Positions 12,243-22,843 of a stretch of DNA of 64,000 bases are shown here, in pieces. Position 1 is the first letter of the stretch. Each line of letters begins with the position of its first letter. The notes beneath the pieces are model-generated. The model was not told the DNA's origin. It saw nothing but the letters and a program-made list of their open reading frames with translations, and made no database searches. A program made the position numbers and the translations under genes. The stretch comes from Cheilinus undulatus (lineage: Eukaryota; Chordata; Actinopteri; Labriformes; Labridae): NCBI RefSeq assembly GCF_018320785.1, contig NC_054885.1, forward strand, positions 4,476,921 to 4,540,920, written 5' to 3'.

Positions 12243-12658
12243 GACACCTGAATTTAGAAATATTCAGGAGTGCGTGTGTGAAAGCGGCTGGTTTGATAAT
12301 ACTAAAGGAACAACAGCAGGCTTGAAAGGGCAGTGTTGATTTAATTCACACCTCAGTTTGGCTCATGAAATCCTCCTTAAAGAACACTGACTGAAACCAG
12401 ACATGAGACAAAGTTGAAAATATGCAACAATAATGATCAATAATGGAAATATGAAACACTGGGTCATTACCAGAGTCCAACAAATAACAAGCAAGACAAA
12501 AACAATACAAAAAAAAGAGGGAAAAGTGTTGATCTAAGCAGTTTGTAGATGAGGAGGTGAACTGGCAGTGTGAGAAGGATCCGGATCAGCCAGCTCTCCC
12601 GGAGCATCTCCCAGATCGGCTTCCCCTCAAACACACTGTCGCGTCCCGTTCAGAAAAC

Positions 12659-12766
12659 CTACTTGACCAGCGGTCGGGTTTTATCGTCGTCACCGCACTG
12701 ATGAGCTTTGTACTTTTTGACCTCAGCCATGTACTTTGACCAAGCATCGCTCTTGCCTGGAACGGC
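12659..12766 (-). CDS. trir: trir coding exon 3
   Basis: The acceptor CTCCTGCAG precedes 35 codons and TAG. It encodes AVPGKSDAWSKYMAEVKKYK, AHQCG and the acidic/basic tail DDDKTRPLVK, the most conserved part of the family. Confidence 0.95.
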   Translation of the reverse strand, partial: AVPGKSDAWSKYMAEVKKYKAHQCGDDDKTRPLVK

Positions 12767-15700
12767 CTGCAGGAGAGGACGTAGAGACATCAGCCACAGA
12801 GAGAAAAAACAAGTCCAAGATTTCATCAATAGGAGCCAAAAGAGTCACATTTACACCTCAGACATAAAACCAACCACCTGTGCCATCTAAAGCTATCCAG
12901 TACAACAGTTCTAGCATTGATTTTCCTTAGAGGCACATGATTATTGTATTAATCTGAAAACATACAAGTAGTTCAGTCAATGTGATATATACAAGGAGCA
13001 AGATAAAAACACTACTTTGTCTACGCTGATTGCAAATGAGTTATCAGACAGCTGTTGTCAAAATGCTCAACACTTAGATACTTCATAATACTGTGTATTT
13101 TTTGAGCAGTACCATCCTAATTTCAATTAACTGACAGTTATGAGGCTTTAAAAACAACTGCAGATCCTCTATCATATTTTAAGCCAATCTGCAAAATATG
13201 CAAAACACTAAAACTTAAGATTATAGAATTCAAAGCATTTGGATCCCACATTAAATCCAAAAAGCTTCAACTTTGACTGGGTCTTAAAATGTCTCAAATT
13301 TAACTTTAAAAGTGCGCAGACACCCAGCGAGAAAGTGGCACAGCAAGGGCTGGAGATAGGGATGCACAATATCTGATATTTACAGACTCATTTTAGCAAA
13401 TACTGATATTTAAAAACGCTTTTTAGACAAGAAATTTCAGTCCTTTTGGGACACACTTGAAGGTTTGAGGATGCTTTAGTCCTTAAAAAACACTTTTAAA
13501 GTTTTAAGAATAAGGATAAATAAAGAAAAACATCTGAACTGAATGGTCTGTTGGTTCAGCCTAAAACTCCACTAATTTATTGGTATATATGGAAACATTT
13601 ACAGTCGACATAGGTTAAAATACACGGGCAAAATATTAGATCTATTTATCTGCAGAAATTTTGATATTTGCTGATACCGATTAGGCCTCAACGATTTTGG
13701 AAAATGATCTGATTGCGATTTCCCCAATATTGCAAATGTGATTTGATATGTGATTATTCCTTTACTTTCTTTTATTCCTAAACAAAGGCTGAACAATAGA
13801 CACTTCAGAAGTGTCTAATTCTAAAGATTTTGACTCGTATTGCAAAGTGGATATGAATTATTGCATTGGAGGGTTTCTGTCATTCTTATACTTAAAAAGA
13901 AAAAAGTACAGAAATGAAGAAGGTAGGAATTTTTGTCAACTATTTAAAAGAAATGGCACCTGAATGATTGCATACGTCATGTACACCATCTCCGTGGCAA
14001 AAAAAAGTTTAAAACTGGTATTCTGACACAAATTTAAGGTCAAAGAAATATTGCACCTTCTGTGATTTAAAAATTGCAGCAGGCCATACTGTGATTTAAT
14101 CTAATTTTCGATTAACTTCCCAGCCCTAATGCTGATACCAGACCGATAATATCATGCATCCCTAGCTGTATTAAAAAAAAGTATATTATACTAAAAAAAA
14201 CAGATTTCTAGAGTCGTGAACATAAATATCAATTAACACCAAAACATAAACTTTAGAAAACTGTAGGTTAAATTCAAACAGTATAAAAATCTTTTATGTT
14301 ATTGTGGCGACAAAGACACAAGTTTTAAGCACCAAATACCAAGAATTTCTCTTTTTAATAACTAAAAATGCAGGTAAATTCTTGCACAATCTAATAGATG
14401 AAGAAATATTGAAGTGTAGAAGAGCTGCAGATGTTTTGGTACATTTTTGACAGCGGGCAGGGGTTTTCTTGCTATCTTCTGAAATTGATATGCAAAATAT
14501 TAGGGATGCACAGATGCATCCATTCAATTTAAGTATTAGAAAATGTAATTTTGACAAACATCGGCCTTCTGCAAATACTGTGGTGAGGAATAGATCAGCT
14601 GCCAGTGTTTATCTGTTGTGTTTTACCAATTTTATTAAAGCAGCAAGCAAAGCTAACTGCAGATTCAGATAAGTTTACATACAGCGACTAAACGGAAATT
14701 GAAGAAATCTGTATCAGCATGAGCCCAGACTTTTAAAATCGGTGCATCGCTACAAAATCTTTTTCATACTTTTGATTCCAATCGGCTTTTACACAGTGCT
14801 GTGAGACAGTGATTCTCAACTGGTGGGTCGGGACCCAAAAGTGGGTCGTAATCCTGTTTTCAGTGGGTCGTGAACTGGTTTCAGGAAAAAAAGAGGCAGG
14901 ATATATCTAACACTGAAGCCCTAGGCAAACATCCATTCGTAGACTTTATTTTATCGGAAAATTAGTCAATTCTGATTGTTTTCCTCAGATCTTCACTCAC
15001 AAAATGTGTTATAATGGTGAAATAATATGTTTGCATGCATGTCCACACAAAGTGTTAACCAGTCTTTTTGTTCAGCGTTTTGTTGTGTTTCTTCCAAGGT
15101 CCAAATTTCAGCATTTTTTGTTGAGTTAATTTAATAAAAATCAGAAATGTGGGTCCCTAAATCACAGTACAGTAGGTGGTATGTCCTATGGTTGGACCAG
15201 TTGAGAACCACTGCTGTAAGAGACACAAACTTGCATTCTGTATGTTTTGGTGACTACAAAAGGACTTGAGAGACCAGTTAGCACTCTCTCTCTCTCTTTC
15301 TACAGCTCTGAGTTAAAATACAACTGAGGATCTGCCGGTTCACCTGAGCTTTGGTGTTTTAAAGTATAATCAAGCATTAAAATAAAGGGTTCTGTATCAT
15401 TCTTAACAAATTATTGAAAAAGTACCACAGCATTTTGACAACCATACTTACTTCTGAGTCTACTTTCTGCTTCTTCGCAACCATGCCGGTCTTTAGGAAC
15501 ACCCCGCCTCTGCGCTTCCCCACCTGGGTTAGGGGATAGAAGACTGAAACCGTTATAGGAGCCCTTCAGATGGACTTCCAAGAAGGAGACTACACCAGAG
15601 CAGAAGGTCTACATTTAGTCTGGGACCGCAGCACCAGAGAAACCATCATGAGAGAGGAGCATCCCTAGTCTAGACTGGTCTGCAGATATTAAACATTGAC

Positions 15701-16161
15701 ACAATAATGCAAGAATAGCAGAAGTATCTGGAGTGTGTACAGTACTTAAATGTTTATGATACCACCCAAAGGTGTATAAAGTTACATGTCAGTTACAGGT
15801 AGACTGTTAATAGGTGTGTTAAACTACATCTATCTCATCTTACAACTGCTAAACCCCTTACAAAGCTCGCCACGGGTGGGGGCCTCTTTTCCACTGATGT
15901 GTGTCCTTGCTCGGTGGCACTCGCTCCTCCACATGTCTCTTTTTTCCTCTGCTCCTCCTCCATCTTCTTCTTGAACATCTCCATGAAGCTGCCGTCGTTG
16001 GCGAACACGTTACCCCCGGGAGCCACCACCACCGCCGGGGCTGCGGAGGCTGTCTGCGCCGGGCTGCTGGAGGGGGACCCCGGGCTGCCGCAGCTGGAGT
16101 CTTCGCTGCTGCCTCCACCTCCGCTTTTCTGAGGTTTACTGTGAGAGCGCTTTGAATCCAT
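12659..16161 (-). CDS. trir: Telomerase RNA component interacting RNase (TRIR, C19orf43 family), complete
   Basis: Exons 16161-15862, 15523-15452 and 12766-12659 join in phase 0 to 159 aa plus TAG (human protein about 176 aa). TRIR is a small nuclear protein reported as an exoribonuclease acting on telomerase RNA. The visible conserved core is NVFANDGSFMEMFKKKMEEE, then SFVGKRRGG across the first junction, K-T-G-M-V-A-K-K-Q-K, and the tail SDAWSKYMAEVKKYKAHQCG followed by DDDKTRPLVK, nearly identical to human. The N terminus is Ser/Gly-rich and divergent. The start was chosen at 16161 because its context (AACATGG) is strong. An in-frame ATG at 16182 would add seven residues in a weak context. 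It is convergent with ubn2 and on the same strand as hook2. Confidence 0.95.
12767..13356 (-). other. trir intron 2, left part
   Basis: No exon, RNA gene or bounded element recognised between the trir exon 3 acceptor and the hAT element starting at 13357. Confidence 0.4.
13357..14164. mobile_element. hAT-like MITE (TAGGGATGCA family), interrupted
   Basis: Ends TAGGGATGCA and TGCATCCCTA are perfect 10-bp inverted repeats. The interior aligns by eye with 9-360, and a second hAT-like element is inserted at 13682-14128. The outer target duplication is poor (GCTGGAGA against GCTGTATT). Confidence 0.65.
13682..14128. mobile_element. hAT-like MITE (TAGGGCTGGG family) nested in another
   Basis: It interrupts the family shared with 9-360. 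The right end is CCCAGCCCTA, the left end a degenerate TAGGCCTCAACGATT. The flanks ATACCGAT and ATGCTGAT agree at six of eight bases. Relatives lie at 39606, 49945 and 51168. Confidence 0.6.
14501..14752. mobile_element. Short hAT-like MITE with 8-bp duplication
   Basis: Ends TAGGGATGCAC and GTGCATCGCTA are inverted. The flanks CAAAATAT (14493-14500) and CAAAATCT (14753-14760) agree at seven of eight bases. It is 252 bp long, with no coding remnant. Confidence 0.65.
14807..15213. mobile_element. hAT-like MITE (CAGTGRTTCTCAACTGG ends)
   Basis: Seventeen-base inverted ends CAGTGATTCTCAACTGG and CAGTGGTTCTCAACTGG (one mismatch) are flanked by CTGTGAGA and CTGTAAGA. It is 407 bp long and non-autonomous. 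Confidence 0.8.
15452..15523 (-). CDS. trir: trir coding exon 2
   Basis: The 72-nt phase-0 exon lies between AACCCAG and GTAAGT. It encodes VGKRRGGVFLKTGMVAKKQK and VDSE, a strongly conserved basic segment that completes SFVGKRRGG with exon 1. Confidence 0.95.
15862..16161 (-). CDS. trir: trir coding exon 1
   Basis: Encodes residues 1-100: a Ser/Lys N terminus, a Pro/Ala/Ser stretch, then NVFANDGSFMEMFKKKMEEE and a divergent linker ending ASF before GTAAGG. Confidence 0.93.
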
Positions 16162-16641
16162 GTTTCCTGATTTAATGTTCATAAAAATACAGTCCAGGTG
16201 CTGGCAGAGAGGAGACCCCAGGAGTTAAAGTCTGCTTTAGCGAAGTTTGCTTTCTCCAGGATGGATAGGACCACACCCAGGATAGAAATAAAAACCTCTA
16301 ACGTCTGTTTATCTCTGAAACACTCTATCCTGCACACAGAAATACTATTTATCAAAAAATGGCGACATAAAACCAGCCTATGAGTCAGTCCGTAACTGAG
16401 TGAGACAAAAACAAAAGCAGGCGCTGGTCGGACTGCTAACGTGGCTAATGCTAACAGCTAATATTCAGTTTATAAAGGCTGTAAACGACGACTAAACTCA
16501 AAGTAAGGACCAGATATCTCTCTCGGGTGAATAAAAGTACAACAACGCTGGTAAACTGATCAAAAAGTTTCGACTAACTGAAGCACAGACCCGTAGGTTT
16601 GTGGACTTTCACCTACGCTTATCGTTAACTTCAGCCTCTGT

Positions 16642-16674
16642 CCGCCATGTTTAATTTCCTCTGAGCTGACGTCA
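16642..16674. promoter_or_regulatory. trir: trir promoter elements: YY1-like and CRE
   Basis: About 480-510 bp upstream of the trir ATG lie CCGCCATGTT (16642-16651), a consensus YY1 site on the minus strand, and a perfect palindromic CRE, TGACGTCA, at 16667-16674. The segment is CpG-containing and ends the gene-side sequence before a mariner element starts. Promoter function is inferred. Confidence 0.5.
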
Positions 16675-16687
16675 CGCCGCAGCAGTG

Positions 16688-16701
16688 GCGCCCCCTGCTG
16701 G
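16688..16701 (-). promoter_or_regulatory. CTCF-like motif upstream of trir
   Basis: GCGCCCCCTGCTGG is the reverse complement of CCAGCAGGGGGCGC and fits the CTCF core CCASYAGRKGGCR at every position. Occupancy cannot be judged from sequence. Confidence 0.5.
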
Positions 16702-16736
16702 ACAGAGAGTAACTACAGCGATAACTTTGCACAACA

Positions 16737-18020
16737 CCCATTCCAAAAAAGCTGGGACACTGTTACATGTAAATAAATACAGAATGAAATTATTTAAAAA
16801 CATCATAAATCCATATTTTATTCACAATAGAACATAAACAACATATCAGATGTCGAAACAAACATTTTACAATTTTATTAAAAATTATAGCTCATCTTGA
16901 ATTTGATAGTGAAATAAGTGGGGACAGGGCAAAAAAAGGCTGGAAAAATAATTGGTAGTAATGAGAAACAGCAGGAGAAGCATTTCACAACTAATTAGCG
17001 ACAGCTTGGTAACATGACTGGGTATAAAAGGAGCAGTTCAGGGAGGCAGTCTTTCAGAAGTGAAGATTGGCAGATGTTCACTGTCTAAAAATAGCAGAAC
17101 AACTTCAGAAAAATGTTCCTCCAAGGTAAAATTGTGAAGACTTCAAATATCCTACCACTACAGCCCATAATATCATCAAAAGATCCAGAGAATCTGGAAG
17201 AATCTCTGTGAGCAAGGGACAAACTGCATTAAAAACAGGCATGATTCTGTGCTGGAAATCAATGCATGGGTTTAAGGAATGCTTCCAGAAATCATTGTCT
17301 GTCCAAGCCGAGGCTGTGCCATCCACAAATGACAGTTAAAGCTGGATCATGTAAAGAAGAAGATGTGAACAGGATCCAGAAACACCACGGTCCTCTCTGG
17401 TCACTGAAAATGGACTGAGGCAACACGGAAAACTGTTCTGTGGTCAGAAAAATCAAAATTTGAAATTCTTCATGGAAACCATGCATCGTCCTGCAGACTA
17501 AAGAGGTTAGGGACCATCCAGCTTGTCATCCTGGCTCCGTGCTAAACCCTGCATCTATGGGGTGGGCAGCTTACACATCTGGAAAGGTGCTGAAAAGCAG
17601 ATGGAGCAACATATGCTCCCATCCAGACAACGTCTCTCTCAGGGAAGGCCTTGACTGTTTCAGTAAGACGATGCTAAACCACATACCACATCCATCACAA
17701 CAGCATGGCTTCACAGGAGAAGAGTCCGGGTCCTGAACTGCCCTGCCTGTATCCAGACCTTTCACTAGTAGAAAACATTTAGAAATTCACTAAATTAAAA
17801 ATCCAGAAAAGAAAACCCAGGACTGTTGAGCAAGAATCCTAGATCAGAAAAGAATGGGACAATATTCCTCTCCGAAAACTCCAGCAACAGGTGCAGATGC
17901 TACAGAATGGTAAACATGGCCCTTTAGCTTATAAAATATGGGTTTATTAGATTTGACATCATTGCATTCTGTTTTTATATACATTTATACAGCGCCCCGT
18001 TTTGGGATTGGTGTTGTGTT
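16737..18020 (+). mobile_element. Degenerate Tc1/mariner element
   Basis: The left end CCATTCCAAAAAAGCTGGGA and right end ending TTTTGGGATTGGTGTTG are decayed inverted ends of a very common fish Tc1/mariner family (consensus about 1.6 kb, remembered). The interior follows that consensus in order, including the regions that encode the DNA-binding domain and parts of the DDE domain, but with deletions, frame breaks and stops. It is a fossil. A minus-strand relative lies at 55795-57650. Confidence 0.8.
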
Positions 18021-18894
18021 TCTTTTAAGTAATCATTCTGGTCCCACCAGCATAAACAACCCTCTTCCTGAATTTTGGATACTCTTTAAGACAAAATTAA
18101 AGACAAAAAGATGAGAAAAGTGTCCTCCTGCACACTGTCTACCTTAAAGATAATTTTCTTGTCAACATTTTCAGCTCTCGACCTTCATCAGGCAAACTAA
18201 CTGTAATCTGCAGCGTGCAGCAGACTGTGAGTAACAAGAATGGAGAGAGAAGTTTTTAAAACACTAATCTGGAGTGAGAGTTTGGTGCGACATCTCTCAT
18301 GATTTATTTGGTGATTAACTGTCGGCGTGGTTGATTTTGTTACGCCGTTTTCTCGAGTCATCAGAGACTTTCTTGTTGAGAGTGATGTGACAGAAAAACA
18401 ATACTTTCACCATTTCACACAACTGCTCAGCCTGTAGCACCAACGATGTGAGAACCCTGACTCATCGGTTTGGCCTTTAAAAGTTTCTTCACAACAAAGA
18501 TCAACACGATAAAGCCGGGTCAGTGTTATTTTCTGAGATTCAGATTGTTTTAGTGAAGGTTTTAGTCATTACGGACTGTTACATGAGGCTGGGCAATATA
18601 TAGAGGTACAAAGGATAATTTTAAATGTTTAGGCCAGACTGGGAACTATCATTTTATTTATTTGATTTGATTTAGGAGCGTTTATCATTGGTGACAAAGC
18701 CATAAGGAAACCCATTTGATACCACAGACACACAAACAGAAGTCCTGGACACTCAATGTTGGAGAATTTCTTGCTCTGAATCATCAAAAATAGCAGTCAA
18801 ACTCCTGTGCACTGTCTAAAAAAACTCTAAATATTAAAAAATAAGCTGAAATGTTAAGAAAAGGTAAAAATAACTAGAAAATATTTCTAAATGT
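18021..18894. other. trir-hook2 spacer, unassigned
   Basis: No gene found in any frame, and no element with clear ends. Confidence 0.4.
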
Positions 18895-19930
18895 TGAGAC
18901 ATCATCCAACTTCTATTGCTTATCCAGGCCGGGTCATGGTGGCAGCAGGTGAAACATGTCAGCCCAGAAATTTCTCTCCCCAGCATCGTTCTCCAGCTCT
19001 TCCTAGGTGTAACTAAAACTGAGAAGTCAGCACTCAAATATGTCCTTTTGAGCAGTGACCGTGCCGCTCCACTGTCCAAGATCTCCACACGACACTAAAG
19101 AGACATGTCAGCCATGATGGCATCCTAAGCCAGTGTTACTCAACCCTGCTCAACCAAAGAGCCAAATTGTTGAGAAATATATCTGCAAGAGCCACAATCT
19201 AAATGGTGAAAAATGGGGGAAAAAATGGGGTAAAGTGGCAATAGAATTAAGTCAAAATTGGCAAAAATGGGTAAAAAGGGGATAAAAAGGCACAAAATGG
19301 CAAAAACTGGGGAGAAAAAGTGGCAAAAAAGTGCAGAAAGTGGCAAAAATAGTTGAGGTGACAAAAAATGAGTTACAGGTGGAAAAAATGGTCAAAAAGC
19401 AGCAAAACTGTGGCAAAATAATGAGTGAAAAGTGACTAAAATGGGGAAAAAGTGGCATTTGATGGCAAAAGGCAACTTAAGTGGGCAAAAAGCAGGATAA
19501 AAGTGTCAAAAACAGGCAAAAATTGGCAAAGAGAAGTGGCCAAAAATGGGCCAAAAGCAGTAAAAGTAGATTAAAAGTGGCAAAAAAATGCAAAACGGGC
19601 CATAGAAGTATACAGACAAAAAATAAAGGTTGAAATTTAAGCTGTGGGAAACAAAGTAATTAAAGTGACTTTCAGTGGATAATTTCTTTCCTTTTTTAAG
19701 GTATTCTGGGGGAATAATATTTCAAATGAAGACATAAAAGAGCCACAGGTTGAGTTTCACTGTCCTAAACCTTCAGCATCTCAGGGTAAATCTCATCTAG
19801 ACCCGGCGTCCTGCCACTGGGGAGCTTCTTGACCATCTCAGCAACCTCAGACACGGATACAGAGGAGTCTTCCCCCTGATCTTCGGGCTCTGCCTCCTCC
19901 TCTTCAGAGGACCTGTTGGTTCCCCAAATG
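18895..19930. mobile_element. Non-LTR retrotransposon 3' remnant, split by a hAT element
   Basis: 18895-19110 (TTGCTTATCCAGGCCGGGTC with GGCAGCAGGTGAAAC) and 19775-19930 (ATCTCATCTAGACCCGGCGT with CTGCCACTGGGGAGCTTCTT) resemble the 3' part of an RTE/Rex-type fish LINE as I remember it. They are collinear and interrupted by the hAT element at 19131-19762. The clade assignment is tentative. Confidence 0.5.
19131..19762. mobile_element. hAT-like element with internal minisatellite
   Basis: Ends CAGTGTTACTCAACC and the inverted GGTTGAGTTTCACTG are flanked by TCCTAAGC and TCCTAAAC (seven of eight bases). The interior from about 19200 to 19600 is a degenerate array of AAAATGGCAAAAA and AAAGTGGCAAAAA-like units. 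Confidence 0.8.
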
Positions 19931-20309
19931 TTGCATCACCACCGCCAGCCGTGGGTCAGTCTTGAGTAATGGAGCCAAAAGTTCAACCCAGATTAGCAAA
20001 ACACAACGAAGAAGAATTTTGGAAAAATATGGAACTTAAGAGTTTTCTGAGAAAATCTGGACAAAGACTGAGAGTGTTATGAGAAAATACAAACATATCA
20101 ATGATGTTAGCTCACCTAAGCACAAAGACAGACAAATATAAGAACAGCTGACTTAAAGGACGGACTGTTCTTTCTTTAGTGACGGATGGAGCTGCTTCAA
20201 GGTAGTTCCCTGATACACTGTGACCTCTAGTGGTCTAGTTTTCAATGTCAACTCCAACATAACACAGGCACGTTGGAGTGGGGGTAACGACGGCTGTGAA
20301 GTTCTAAAC

Positions 20310-20802
20310 CAGGGGTGTCCATACTTTTTCCACTGAGGGCCACATACAGAAAAATGAGAAATGGTGGGGCCACTTTCATATTCTTTGCCTTGAGGATATT
20401 TAGGTAAGAAAGACAAATCCAATGTAAGTTAATACATGCTTTGCAACTGAAAACACCTAAATGGCTTTTTAATGGCTGACCAGGCAAATAAACAGTCATT
20501 TTCAGGGGCCCTGTTTGGCCCTGGCTTCCACTGGCTCCACCCCTGAAATGCTATTGGTGCTGCCATTTGCTGCAATAATCCACCAGGACATTATTAATTC
20601 TTCTTGTCAAATTGTTTGTTTACAGAATCAACATGGTACCGCTGCCTAATGCTGAAACTAAAAAACGTACAATACAGCTGAGCACGAGCTTCATCATCTC
20701 ATATGGGCCATATTTCCCTTTATTTCTAGAATTTGCTGCGGGCCAATCAAAAATGGACCGAGGGCTGCATTTGGCCCCCGGACCATAGTTTGGACACCCC
20801 TG
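20310..20802. mobile_element. hAT-like MITE (CAGGGGTGTCCAWACT ends)
   Basis: Inverted ends CAGGGGTGTCCATACT and CAGGGGTGTCCAAACT (15 of 16) are flanked by TTCTAAAC and TTGTAAAC. It is 493 bp long. A diverged relative starts near 35206 in a hook2 intron. Confidence 0.8.
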
Positions 20803-21181
20803 TTGTAAACGTACAAATCTATTTCCATGCATGCATAGAGCATAAATCAGCCTCAAGTCATTGGATGGTTTGCCTGAACAACGTTGGGGCCAGTGGAAAG
20901 TCCTACACCCGGGTTTTTTGTTTCCATCACTGCTGAATCTTCAGCCCTCTGAGCCACCGGGTACCCATCAGCTGCTTCCAGAGACCCCTGGGCCAACTAA
21001 GCCCAGAAAGCCTCCTCCTTCAGAGTTTTTCCTTGACTTTTAGTTGTTTTCTTAAGATTTATTTATCATTGATACCCATTAAGCTTAAAAAAGATTGATA
21101 TGATTTCTGTTGGTACATTGTTTTTTAATTAATTCAAAGACAAAGAAAACTCCAGAGCATCATTTTTATCTTAAGATTGAA

Positions 21182-21187
21182 TTTATT
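21182..21187 (-). promoter_or_regulatory. hook2: Candidate hook2 polyadenylation signal (AATAAA)
   Basis: The first canonical minus-strand AATAAA I find downstream of the hook2 stop, implying a 3' UTR of about 1.5 kb. Confidence 0.4.
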
Positions 21188-22604
21188 TGTAGTGCAAAAG
21201 TTGAACAGACTGGACTACAAACCTTGACCTTGCCTCAAATCCCTGTGCTACGTACGCTGTGCTATCATCTACAAAACCATTAAATATGATTCAAACTACT
21301 GAAAAATTAACCCCTCAAACCATGCAAATGTGCAGAAAAGAAAGTGACTCACACCATAAATACAAACTCAAAAAATAATGAACAGAAGTAGAAAAACGCC
21401 GGCACACGACAGCAGGACTGTGGTTTGTAGAAAACAGCACCAACGCTCACAGGGAGAGAGGACAAGTCACAAACAGCAGCTCTGATATGAGACTTTTAAC
21501 GACTACGTCTGCTGAGCATTAAAAAAGAATTAATTTTAAATAAAGGCAGATGTAGTGTTGGTATGTGCACCGTTTTACAACAGGCTCACCTCACGATTCC
21601 AGCTTAATGAGTGAATTTCCTTCCACATCAGTCAACAAAAACAATCTAGCAGCGGTAAACAGTGGTCAGCTGATCCAATATTCTTAGTGTTTTTATCAGC
21701 CTTCATCATATCGGTGCATTTGATTTCCAGTCTTCGTGATAAACTACGAGGGTTTAAATTTCACTAATCATATGCCTTTAAAAGATATTTTTGGAGCTTA
21801 AAGTGATGAGTGCAATTAACCCAGAACCGACACCCTGTTTTTATCTTTGGGAAAAGCGAAGGAAGTCTAATTTCTAACAATCAAATAAGGAAATTTAAAG
21901 GAAATCAAGAGAGGAATAAAAATAAGGATTATTTAGGGTAAATATGTTCATGTTAGAGGAGACTAAAGGGTTTAAATGAGCATTTACTCTCATCCAAAGA
22001 GGGTTTTTCTTCCTTCTATGAGGCACTGAATAATCCACCCTCTAGGAAAGTGCTTTGGTGTTTCAAGTGAAGCTTCTTACCCGTTATTAAATAATTTTAA
22101 GTTCAGAGAAATTATTTCAGTGAGTATAAAAGAGGGGAAAAGCTATTAACACACCCTCATGGTTTTTATACCTTAACCAAGTCCCTCAATAAGTCAAACT
22201 CACCTCAAAACACAAAAAGGCGACAAAAAAAAGCAAAGATAAAGTTCAGACAAATGAACAAAAACCAATGAGATGTACTAATGGCTGACTGAGATTGTCT
22301 GATTTCACTCCTCTGTGACTTTAAAGCTTCTCCAGCCTTTGCAAAATTCATTACGATGCCCCTAAAGCTCCTCTAACTGCAGCCTGACTAACCTAGTTCA
22401 CATTTCATCTTAAGAGTTCAACAAAAAAGATTAAAAAATGTTTAAAAGAAACAGAGAGAGTCCAAAAGGAAATAAAAGTCACCTTAAAAGGTGAGTGGGC
22501 CTCTTCTCAGGCCCTCCGTCTCCTCCATCAGCTCCTGTTCCTCTGATAAAAGAGTCAAACGCAGTAGTGTCTCTCCTCTTCAGGATGTTCTTGTACCGTT
22601 AAGA

Positions 22605-22620
22605 GCCAGCAGGGGGCAGT
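22605..22620 (+). promoter_or_regulatory. CTCF-like motif in hook2 3' UTR
   Basis: GCCAGCAGGGGGCAGT fits the CTCF core CCASYAGRKGGCR at every position. It is on the plus strand, opposite in orientation to the site at 16688-16701. Confidence 0.5.
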
Positions 22621-22714
22621 AGCAGCATGAGGATTGCTCTATGGTGCAGCGATCCAGTGGAGGTATAAAAGGCAAAAAGGTGCAGGGGGTTCAGTTTTGT
22701 GGTTTTCTTCGTTT

Positions 22715-22843
22715 TTATCTGGGCTGGTGTCGTATGAGGCCTCGCCTGGCGTTGGTCGACTGTCTCTGCTGGGCCAGGAAGGACATGGCCTGGTTGGGGG
22801 GGCCAAGACGCTCCCCGGATACCTTTTGATGCAACACCATCCC
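22715..22843 (-). CDS. hook2: hook2 exon 22 (last coding)
   Basis: Residues 669-710 and TAA: GMVLHQKVSGERLGPP, then AMSFLAQQRQSTNARRGLIR. Acceptor TGCTTCAG, phase 0. Matches the conserved HOOK2 C terminus. Confidence 0.96.
   Translation of the reverse strand, partial: GMVLHQKVSGERLGPPNQAMSFLAQQRQSTNARRGLIRHQPR

Larger units (their letters stand above)
10976..12658. other. Convergent ubn2-trir interval (3' UTRs and spacer)
   Basis: Holds the presumed 3' UTR of ubn2 from the left and that of trir from the right. The spacer between the candidate poly(A) signals is about 0.75 kb. No further gene is seen. Confidence 0.5.
20803..22714 (-). other. hook2: hook2 3' UTR and adjoining spacer
   Basis: Gene-free sequence. 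The part from 22714 down to about 21160 is the presumed hook2 3' UTR; nothing else is recognised. Confidence 0.45.
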
